A stretch of 64,000 nucleotides of DNA, taken from positions 1,798,001-1,862,000 of the forward strand of contig NZ_CP072203.1 in the NCBI RefSeq assembly GCF_017654315.1, in the 5' to 3' direction. This DNA is from Gordonia polyisoprenivorans. GTDB lineage: Bacteria; Actinomycetota; Actinomycetes; Mycobacteriales; Mycobacteriaceae. The notes under the pieces were generated by a model. The model ran no database searches, was not told the origin of the DNA, and saw only the letters and a program-made list of their open reading frames with translations. Below are positions 45,236-54,900 of this stretch, one piece after another. The translations under genes and the position numbers were made by a program. The number at the start of each line of letters is the position of its first letter. Within the stretch, counting starts at the first letter, position 1.

Positions 45236-46467
45236 TTTACGAACCTGGCAAGGAGAACCGTGAACCCGTGCGAACTGTGCTGGTTACGGAGGCTTACAGT
45301 GCGAGGAATCTGGGTGATCTGGAGCTAGTTGAGCGGACCCTGAGCTACGCGCGTAGTGCGCGCGCGAGTGTAGAGGTCGTGTGTTTGGCTGTCGATCCTG
45401 AGTCATTTGAGATACCTGGCGTATCGTTCTTCCCGAAATTGTTTTCGAGGCTGGACTTGCGTGAGACGCGGGGGAGCAAGAGAGTCCAGATCTACTTGGC
45501 GTGGGCGGTTCGGTGGATTGCTCTATCTACGCTCGCATTCGCGCCGAGGCGAGTTCAGGCTCGATCAGTGCGGTGGCTAGTGCGAATCGGACTGCTGCCT
45601 TCGTCTGCGGAACTATATACTCGCGCCTCGAGTGTAATTGCTGTTGGCGGTGGTTATCTGGGTGATCAATACTTTAAAGAGACTTTGTTGACAGTTTGGA
45701 CTTGGTGGTGGGCTTCGCGAATTGGAGTCTCAGTCGAGACTATGCCGGTTAGTGTCGAAATACGGTCGTGGTTTCTGGGCATAATTGTTCGGCTGACGGC
45801 ACGGAATGTATCATGGCGGGCTCGAGATTCTTCGACGGTTGATTCACTGGCTCGCCTCGGCGTGAATGCGGCCCTAGTTCCCGACCTTGCTTTTGCGAAT
45901 TATTGTGCCACCGCGGCAGAATCACGTGTGGGATCGGTGTTGTGCCTGGTGGGGGCCGATTACCTATCGGTGGTGGAGCAACGTGAGTTGGAAAGCACAA
46001 TAGTGGAGTTGGTGAAGAACTCACTGGTGCCCCGGCCGGTACGGTTCTTGGCTATGCATCGAAGGATAGACTCATCAAATATAGGGGGCGACTTGGCCAT
46101 GTCTTTATCGATAGTGGAACGCCTTAGGAATGAAGGGATTTCGACCGTATCGATAGTCGACGCTGGGTCGTACGCTGATGTGTGCAATGTTTGCGACTTT
46201 GCTGAGATAGTTCTATCCGCGCGAATGCATGCCGGTATTGCCGCGCTTTGCCGTGGCGCGAGAGTTGGCCTCCTGGCCTATGAAGAGAAGCACTTTGCTT
46301 TGATGCGCGATATGGAGCTTGAACGATATGTGATCGATATTCGATCGAAACCTCAGGATTACCGAGAACTAACGGCGAGGTTGTCCTGTTCAGGCCACCT
46401 TGAGTTCCATGACGGCGCCGCGCGGCGATTTGACAAACTCCGCGAAGAGGGGTTGTTGGGCCGATGA
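45232..46467 (+). CDS. Polysaccharide pyruvyl transferase family protein
   Basis: About 411 residues. The start region VRTVLVTEAYSARNLGDLEL and the later VIAVGGGYLGDQYF, SARMHAGIAALCRGARVGLL and YEEKHFALM are the PS_pyruv_trans (CsaB/WcaK-like) pattern. Such enzymes transfer pyruvate from phosphoenolpyruvate to a sugar, forming a ketal that makes the polymer acidic. The TTG at 45232 has GGAAAGGA at good spacing; GTG 45268 is an alternative. A charged exopolysaccharide is therefore expected. Confidence 0.88.
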   Translation: MIYEPGKENREPVRTVLVTEAYSARNLGDLELVERTLSYARSARASVEVVCLAVDPESFEIPGVSFFPKLFSRLDLRETRGSKRVQIYLAWAVRWIALSTLAFAPRRVQARSVRWLVRIGLLPSSAELYTRASSVIAVGGGYLGDQYFKETLLTVWTWWWASRIGVSVETMPVSVEIRSWFLGIIVRLTARNVSWRARDSSTVDSLARLGVNAALVPDLAFANYCATAAESRVGSVLCLVGADYLSVVEQRELESTIVELVKNSLVPRPVRFLAMHRRIDSSNIGGDLAMSLSIVERLRNEGISTVSIVDAGSYADVCNVCDFAEIVLSARMHAGIAALCRGARVGLLAYEEKHFALMRDMELERYVIDIRSKPQDYRELTARLSCSGHLEFHDGAARRFDKLREEGLLGR

Positions 46468-46575
46468 GATGAAAATGAGATTCGGACATGATCAGCTGCA
46501 CGTGACCAAATGGAACATGATCGCCGTACTTCTCGGCCCTAGAGTGGGCGAGGAATGATTGATTGGAGCATGTAA

Positions 46576-47961
46576 TTGATTGAGAACAGACCTGTGGCTC
46601 AAGCCTACATTCCAACGTTTGTGAAGGGTTGGTGGGTGATTGTCGTATGTGCACTTGTGGGCAGTGTCGTTGCGTTTGCGATTAGTGAGGTACAGACACG
46701 GGTTTACTCATCTGCGGCGACTCTGTATGTGACCTCGAGTACTGATTCGAATAGTCAGTCTGCGTATCAAGGATCGCTTGCGTCGCAGCAACGAGTGGGA
46801 TCGTATTCCAGACTTACCACATCTGACGTTATTTTGCGAGATGCCCTTTCGAATTTCGGGGGTCGGATATCTATGGACGAGGCTCGGAGAGAGCTATCTT
46901 CGGCGCCAACTCCTCAAACAGTCTTGCTAACGATACGCGCCAAGACAGACGATCCGCAGAAGTCTGCCTCTTTAGTTAACGCGGTGTCGTCTTCAATGGT
47001 GAAGTACGTAAGATTACTCGAAAAGCCTGATGCATCCTCGGAGCCGTTGGCTAAATTGACGGTAATTTCGTATGGCACACCTAGCTCAGATCCAGTTTCC
47101 CCCCGAATACGTTTTAATTTTCTCTTGGGTGCGGCCGGTGGTTTGATATTGGGGTTGTGTGCGCTTTTCTTGTGGAGACGCTGGGATACAAGGATAAGAC
47201 GGCTTGCGGATCTGCCGCACCAGGTAGGAAATTCTGTCCTGGGAGTGATTTCGCGCGATGTTTCCCTCGGTAAGCGGTCCTTATTGGATTTTAGTTCGGG
47301 TTCTAGCCCCGCAAGCGAAGACTTCCGGCGCCTTCGTGCAAATATCGGCTTCGTCAATGTGGACTCGACTGTGAATACATTCCTCGTGACTAGTTCGAGC
47401 CCTGGTGACGGGAAAACGACAACTGCCCTTAATGTTGCTGCTGCTTTCGCTGAGGACGGTAAGTCTGTAGTCATCGTTGATGCCGATCTGCGGAGGCCAG
47501 CCGTTTGTGCTGCGCTTGGCGTAAGGAGCCTGCCGGGGCTGACCGACTGCCTAAAAGGTGTGGTGGGCTTGGATGATGTTGTTCAGAAGACTGGCACTGA
47601 GAATCTATACTGTGTTTCATCTGGAGATACTCCTCCGAATCCGACCGAATTGCTTGGGTCAGAACGTTGTGCCGATGTGATCTCCTCGTTAAGGCTCCGA
47701 TTTGACGTCGTTGTGGTTGACACTCCGCCTGTATTGGGACTTGCCGACGCGCTTGTGTTATCGAAGTGGTGCGATTTTGCGTTGGTAGTAGTTCGGTGTG
47801 ATCGAACGCGCAAAGACGAGTTGCTAGCTACGGTTGACTCGTTTAGGGAAGCTGGTGACTTCGATACAAGGATCGTATTGAACAGTATTGATCCTGGCCG
47901 GACATTGTACTCAAACTACAATAGGTACGCTGATCCCGGCAAATCGAGGTCCCCCTCCTGA
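46576..47961 (+). CDS. Wzz/BY-kinase fusion controlling polysaccharide chain length
   Basis: 461 residues. An N-terminal Wzz domain between two helices (FVKGWWVIVVCALVGSVVAF and FNFLLGAAGGLILGLCALFL) is fused to a cytoplasmic tyrosine kinase. The kinase has Walker A SSPGDGKTTTALN, A' VVIVDADLRRP, Walker B VVVVDTPPV and a C-terminal Tyr cluster (YSNYNRYADPG) for autophosphorylation. TTG 46576 is preceded by GGAG. This form carries Wzz and kinase on one chain, as in actinobacteria and proteobacteria. It closes the polysaccharide operon; no cognate phosphatase is seen here. Confidence 0.92.
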   Translation: MIENRPVAQAYIPTFVKGWWVIVVCALVGSVVAFAISEVQTRVYSSAATLYVTSSTDSNSQSAYQGSLASQQRVGSYSRLTTSDVILRDALSNFGGRISMDEARRELSSAPTPQTVLLTIRAKTDDPQKSASLVNAVSSSMVKYVRLLEKPDASSEPLAKLTVISYGTPSSDPVSPRIRFNFLLGAAGGLILGLCALFLWRRWDTRIRRLADLPHQVGNSVLGVISRDVSLGKRSLLDFSSGSSPASEDFRRLRANIGFVNVDSTVNTFLVTSSSPGDGKTTTALNVAAAFAEDGKSVVIVDADLRRPAVCAALGVRSLPGLTDCLKGVVGLDDVVQKTGTENLYCVSSGDTPPNPTELLGSERCADVISSLRLRFDVVVVDTPPVLGLADALVLSKWCDFALVVVRCDRTRKDELLATVDSFREAGDFDTRIVLNSIDPGRTLYSNYNRYADPGKSRSPS

Positions 47962-48143
47962 GGTGGCGTGCTTGTCGATCGTATGAGTGGGTTCCGTTAT
48001 TAGCTCTTTGTTGCTTTGAGTTTTCCCGATTCTTGAGATCGTCGGACACGGCGTAACTTATATATCCGATATTGCCGGATAGTAGACTTGATGAATGCGT
48101 TTATAGACGGACGAGCTAGTGGATAGAATTGGGTTGACTATGT

Positions 48144-48908
48144 TTGCGGTTATGTTATCGCCGGTGCTGTGTGGGACGTTGTGTTGATCTTGTCGGTGAA
48201 GTCGTGAAGTACGGCATCCGTATTTTGGAGGCACTCGCAGGACGTAGTTTTCCTGGCTTTGGTGTCATCTGTGGTGCTGTGAGCGGTCCGCCGGTCCACG
48301 GCCGCGATGATCCGAGGGCCGGCCTCGACCCTGTCGGCCTGGCCGCACTGTTGTTGTGCTTGATCCGCGAAAGGGAAGATAAAGGATTTGCTCGGCTGTC
48401 GGCCAACCAGTACCTCGCTGTGGTCGAACATTTCTCGGATCGGCTCGAGATCAGGGTAGGTGGAAAGCTATGCGTGGGTAGCTGTGCTGGCAGCCTCAGA
48501 CACGACTTAGGCTCCGATGCCGTCCACCTGAGCTTTGCCGAGCCTCCAGGAGCCAGTCGAGCAGCCGTCGCGGCGTATCAATTTCAGTTGCGTGCATACG
48601 TGGCCCGCGGGGTGTGTGGCGCGGAAAGCGAACACAAGGGCGGCTCAGGTCTTCTGGAGATTGTGCGCGTGGGCATTCCAGTCGTTTCTGCGGTGTCGTC
48701 GAGGCACTTGTTCGATGAGGTTGGGGTATGGCTGGCCGAGGGTCTGACGCCCGTGGTCGTCTTAGCTAGCACGTTAGGAAAGGTAACGGTGAGTTCGTGC
48801 CGTCCACGAACCTGGGCACTGCACTTGCGGCCTTACAGCAGCACGAGTGGCCTCGCGCTACTGATGACGATCGCGTCCATCCGGAACCCCTGCAGGGGTG
48901 GCGCATGA
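48144..48908 (+). CDS. Unrecognised ORF overlapping the NRPS start by ATGA
   Basis: A 254-residue frame from TTG 48144 (later GTG starts are possible) ends in TGA that overlaps the NRPS ATG by four bases, the usual sign of translational coupling. I recognise no family in it; the middle contains LSFAEPPGASRAAVAAYQFQ and LLEIVRVGIPVVSAVSSRHL. Third-position GC is only moderate. Weaker minus-strand frames also cross the region, and it could be a decayed gene. The 47962-48143 stretch before it is AT-rich and holds a small hairpin (ATCCG, CGGAT at about 48065-48081). Confidence 0.35.
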   Translation: MRLCYRRCCVGRCVDLVGEVVKYGIRILEALAGRSFPGFGVICGAVSGPPVHGRDDPRAGLDPVGLAALLLCLIREREDKGFARLSANQYLAVVEHFSDRLEIRVGGKLCVGSCAGSLRHDLGSDAVHLSFAEPPGASRAAVAAYQFQLRAYVARGVCGAESEHKGGSGLLEIVRVGIPVVSAVSSRHLFDEVGVWLAEGLTPVVVLASTLGKVTVSSCRPRTWALHLRPYSSTSGLALLMTIASIRNPCRGGA

Positions 48909-51900
48909 CCACCGCCTACCCCGAGTCTGGATACGATTTTCCGCTCAGCGATGCACAGAAATCGTTGCTGCAGCGGCAATCCGCGATGCCGGGCGTCCCG
49001 CTGAGTGTCGCGAACTACATCATTCTTGACGGACCGCTCGATGTCCCTCGGTTCCTGGGTGCACTGCGCGAAGAGGTTCGGGCAGGCCGATCGCTGCAGA
49101 TCACGCTGCGGTCAGACACATCCGGCCCAACCGGGGTGTACGACCCGACTCTGCACGACTTTGTCGAGTACGTCGACCTTCGAGGCGAGACAGATCCGTT
49201 CGGCAGCGCGCTGGCAACTATGCGCGAGGACGCGTCTAAACCTGTCGATCCATTCGCCGACAGACTTGCTCGCGGAGTCTTGTTCGAGCTGAGCAGCACT
49301 CGATTCGTCCTCTTCCAGCGGACGCACCACATCGTCACCGACGGTCTCGGTGCCGTCAACTACATGATCCGCGGGCTCGCGAGGATCGGTGAGATTCTCG
49401 ATGGAGTTGCAGATGTGAGTTCGCGAGTCATTCCCGACCTGCGCGCCCCGGCCCGCGCGGACGCCGACTACCGCGCCTCACGCCGCTTCCAGACCGACCG
49501 TGACTATTGGCGCAACGTGCTTAACGGCGTCGGCGGCGGAACACCCTCCTCGTCGCTGCGTATGGGACCGCCGGCACCGATCAACCGGAGGTTGTCTGCG
49601 CCGATTCCCGCTGGCACGATGACGATGTTGCGGCTTGTCGCGGAGGAGCGTTCCACCACGCTCCCAGCGGTCATCGCCACCACCTTGGCCGCGTACTTCG
49701 CGCGCATCACCGACAGTGATGACGTCGTCATCGATCTCGCGGTTGCAGCGAGAACTGTCGCTGCTCTACGGAATACCCCGCTGCCGACGCTGAATTTCGT
49801 TCCCGTACGGACCGGGGTGGGCTCGGCAAGCACCGTCGGTGGTGCACTACGCTCCACGCAAAGCGCGCTCATGGGAGCGCTGCGGCATCAGCGGTACCGG
49901 CGTGACGACATCGTCGCTGACCACGGCAGCCCCATCACCGGCCCCGTCCTCAACATCATGATGTTCGACCGGAAGATCCAGTTCGGAAAGGTCACCGCCA
50001 CCTTCCACTCCCTGACCACCGGACCCGTCGACGACCTGTCGCTCAACATCTATCCCGACACTGAAGGCGACCCGAGCGTGGACGGTTCGCTCGTCGTCGA
50101 ACTCGAAGCCAACCCGAATCGGTACGACGACGCCGACGTCGTTGAACACCATCGGCAGATCGTCGCGCTGTTGGGGGAAGTGGCGACGGCTCTTGTCGAC
50201 GGTGGGGAGGTGGCTGTCGACGATCTGCCTCTGGTGGTGGAGGAGCCGACTGCGGTGTCGATACCGGCGCGGCCGCGGGTGTGGACGGAGATTCTCGATG
50301 AGACCGTCGAGCGGTTCGGTGATCGGATTGCCGTCGACGGCGAAGCGTGTGGCGAGGACGCGTTGACGTTCGCCGAACTCGATGAGCGGGCTAAGGAGTT
50401 CGCGGAGGAGTTGCGCGGGTATGGGGCGCGGCCGGGAGAGACCGTGGCGATCACGCTGCCGCGCGGGGTGGAGCAAGTGGTTGCGTGGTGGGCGGTCGCG
50501 CGGACTGGGGCGGCGATACTGCTCGTTGATCCTTCGCTCATGCGGGTGCGAGTGGAGACGATTCTGCGGGTAGCGGAGCCGGTGTGTGTGGTGTCGGAGG
50601 AGGGGTTTCGGTTTGGTGGTGGGCTGCGGGGGTCTCGAGGCTCGGCGCCTCGGGCCGCCTCGCACCTCGACCATCGGATGGAAGGTGTCGGCGACTTGGG
50701 GGATGGTGACCATCGATCGAATAGCGCCGACCAGCGGGGGGAAGGTGACGATCAAGGCGATCGCCTCGACCATCGATCAAGTAGCGCCGAGCAGCGGGGG
50801 GAAGGTGACGATCAAGGCGATCGCCTCGACCATCGATCAAGTAGCGCCGAGCAGCGGGGGGAGGGTGTCGGCGATTCGGCGGGTTCCAGCGGTGGGCTGC
50901 GGGGGTCTCGAGGCTCGGCGCCTGGGGGCGCCTCGCACCTCGACCATCGGATGGAAGGCGTCGGCGATTGGGGGGTTGGTAACCATCGATCAAATAGCGC
51001 CGACCATCGGGGGGAAGGGCTCGGCCATCGAGGGGAGGGCAGCGGCGATAAGCCGGGGGTGGACGACGTGGCGTATGTGGTGTTCACGTCGGGGACGACC
51101 GGGGAGCCCAAAGGTATTGCGGTACCGCATCGGGGACTGGCGAACCTGATTCGGGATGCGGAGTCGCTTCTCGACGACGGGAACGGGCCGGGACGGCTGG
51201 CGGCGGTGGCGTCACCGGCCTTCGACATCGCGCACTTCGAGATGCTTGCCTGCGCGGGACTCGGCTACACCCTGGTGCCGATCCCGTCGATCGATGCCGA
51301 CCTCGGCGCAGCACTCGTCGAGAACGCCGTCACCCACCTGTACGCCACCCCGTCGCTCATCGCGCGCATCCCCACCCATCAACTGCCGTGGGTGGTCGGC
51401 GCCATCGGCGAGACGCTACCGCCGGCCGTCGCGAATCAGGTCTCGCCACAACGCATCCTGCGCAACACCTACGGGCCGGCCGAGGCCACGCTGTACGCGA
51501 CGGTCGCCACCTTGGATGCACCGATCCCCACCGACCGGCCCACCCCCATCGGCACCGCCGTCGACGGGATGGCCGCCTACCTCCTCGATCACCGGCTCCG
51601 CCCACAACCGACCGGGATGATCGGCGAAATCTATCTCGCCGGAGCGCAACTCGCGCTCGGATACCTCGGCCGCACCGACCTCACCGCCGCCCGATTCGTC
51701 GCCTGCCCCTGGCAGCCCGGTACCCGCATGTACCGCACCGGCGACCTCGCACGCATCGACCCCACCACCGGGCTACTCGAATTCCACGGCCGCAACGACG
51801 ACCAGATCTCCGTCCACGGCGTCCGCATCGAACCCGCCGAAATCGAACGCACCGCAGCCGATGTCGACGGCGTCGACGCAACCGTCGCCATCGCCGTCCA

Positions 51901-54900
51901 CAGCACACAGGGCACCACCATCGACGTCGCGATCACCACCGACGCCGACGACCCCACCGCACTCGCCGCCACCGTGCGCCAGCAACTGTTCGCGACACTG
52001 CCGTCGATGATGTGGCCACGCCGCGTGGTCGCCGTCGAACAACTCCCGCTCGGCACCACCGGCAAACTCGACCGACGAGCCGTCGCCACCCTCCTCGCGC
52101 AGATCCCGATCGCACCGATCGCCTACGAGCCACCCACCGGTGCTGACGAAACTCTGGTCGCTGCAACGGTATCTGCTGTGCTGGACGTCGACGAGCCGTC
52201 GATGCTTGCCTCCGTCATCGACCTCGGCGGAACGTCGCTGTCGGTGATGGAGATCGTCGGACGCCTCGCCACCGCAACCGGCCGCATCCTCACCATCGCC
52301 GACATCACTGCCGCCACCACACTGCGCGACATCGCCGCCCGACTCGCCGCCGCACCGACACACACCGCCCCCGCACTGACCCCGCAGACCGCCCACGACC
52401 ACTACCGACCCACCCCCCCCCAACAAGAACTCTGGCTCGCACACCGCCTGAACCCCGCCGACGCCGCCTACCATCTGCCCGTCCACCTCGAATTCGCGCC
52501 GGCGATCACCACATCCGTCCTCACCGCAGCGCTCACCGACGTCGCCACCCGACACGAGGCGCTGCGTACCGTTTTCGACGCCGCCGACGACGGAATAGCT
52601 ACCGCACGAGTCCTTTCCGCCGCGCACCTCGCCGACCACCTACCGGTCACCACCGCACCCCTCGACGACGCCGGCATCCACGCCGCAGCCACCGCGCCGT
52701 TCGACCTCAGCGCCGCCCCCGCCTGGCGAGCCACCATCGACGACTCCGGCGACGCCATCTCGGTGGTCCTCGTCGCCCACCACATCACCGTCGACGGCGC
52801 CTCCCTCCCCATCCTCGTCACCGACTTCCTCACCGCCGTCGACGCCCGCCGCGACGGCCACGCACCCAGTTGGCCCAGTCCGGCAGCACCATTCAGCGCG
52901 TCGATCACCTCCAACCCCACCGATACTGCTGCGGCGCAGAACTTCTGGAGTACCCACCTCGACGGCGCACCCGACCACTCTGCACTGCCCGAACCCGCGC
53001 GGCCCGGGCCGGTGAGCTATCACCACCGCCACCTCGACACCACCTCGCGTGAACGGCTCGCGCAGACCGCCGCTGCAGCCGGCGGCACCGTCGCAGCCCT
53101 GTTGCGGGTCACGCTGGCAGCGGTACTCGCCCGAATCACCGGACTCGACGACGTCGTGCTGTCGGTGCCGACCAGCGGCCGCGCCACCACCGCCGACCTC
53201 GGCCGCGTCGGCATGTTCGTGCGCACCCTGCCCCTACGACACACCGCCACCCTCGACCAGCGGCTCGGCGAGGCACTGACGCGCACCGACGCCACCCTCG
53301 CCGAGGCGGTACGTCACGCCGACGCCGCACCCGCCGGCCTGGCCGACGTACTCCTCACCACAGCCGTCACACTCCCGGACGTCACCGACACCACCGGCAC
53401 GCTGATTCGCACCGTCCGCCCCCTCGACACCGGATTCGCCCAGACCGCGATGCAATTCGCCATCACCGACACCACCGACGGCATCGACATCCGGATGACC
53501 GTCGACGAGCACCGCGTCGACCCGACCGGTGCAGTGCTACTCCTCGACACCTTGGTCGAGGCCGTCACCCATCTCGCCGACGCGACCGCCGACGCGGTGA
53601 TCGGGCATCAGCTACCGCCGGTCGCCACGCCCGAACCGACTCCGCGACGCACCCCCACCCTCGACCCGATCCGCGCACTCATCCCGCACACCCGCAGCAC
53701 CCCGCACTCCATCGCCGTGACGGATGTACGTGGCGACCTCACCTACAGCCAACTCGCCGCCCGCGCTCGCTCGCTCGCAATCACCTTGCTGCGCAACGGG
53801 GTCCGCGACGGCGATCGCGTCGCCCTACAGATGAGCCGATCGTCAAACACCATCATCGCGATGGTCGCCGTCCTGATGGCCGGCGCCGCCTACGTCCCCA
53901 TCGACCCCGACCACCCGCCGTCACGCATCGATGAACTCCTCGACGCCGCAACCCCAGTCGCGATCATCCGCGACGACCTGCACGTCCAAGCCCGCGGCCC
54001 CTCGACCAGCGCGCGCAGCACAGGCCGCCGCGCGCCCGGCGAGGCGTACGTCATCTTCACATCCGGCTCCACCGGAACACCCAAGGGCGTCAGCGTCAGC
54101 CGCGACAACCTCGCGACCATGCTCGGCGCCACCCTCGACGCGGTCGGCGCCGGCCCCGCAGACGTGTGGAGCTGGGCGCACTCCTACGCCTTCGACTTCT
54201 CCGTGTGGGAGATCTTCGGGGCGTTGGCCTCCGGCGGGCGCATCGCCGTGCTCGACCGCACCACCGTCCGCGACCCACGCCTACTCCTAGATGCCCTCGC
54301 CACCCACGGCGTCACCATCTTGTCGCAGACACCCACCGCCTTCGCCCGGCTCACCGACCCCGAGATCGTCGGCGACGACGGCGATCTGCCAGCGTTGCGG
54401 TCCGTCGTCTTTGGCGGCGAAGCCCTCCACCCCACCGCGCTGCATGACTGGGCGGCAGCCCATTCCGGTACACGCCTGATCAACATGTACGGCATCACCG
54501 AGACCACCGTGCATCTCACCGCCGCCGACGTCGACACCACCGACGCCCGCAGCATCATCGGCACACCGCTCGACGGAGTGCACCTCTCGGTCCGCGACGC
54601 CCGCGGACGCCGCGTCCCCGCCGGCGGACGCGGCGAACTGTACGTCTCCGGGCGGCAGGTCTCCCGCTGCTACCTCAACGCGGCCGCGGCGACCGCCACC
54701 CGCTTCGTCGCCGACCCCGAACAGACCGGCGCACGCATGTACCGCACCGGCGACCTCGTGCGCATCCTGCCCGACGGACGCCTCGCCTACCTCGGCCGCA
54801 CCGACGACCAAATCCAACTGCGCGGCCACCGCATCGAACCCGCCGAGATCGCCGCCGTCCTGCGCCGACTACCCGGCGTCACCGACGCCCGCGTCCTCGT

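Noticed and set aside
47962..48904. Insertion-sequence remnant between the polysaccharide operon and the NRPS
   Set aside because: I could find no transposase motif, terminal inverted repeats or target duplication; only an unrecognised frame.
50701..50880. 60-bp direct repeats considered as a CRISPR array
   Set aside because: The units are contiguous with no unique spacers, lie in frame within an NRPS gene and have no cas genes nearby.
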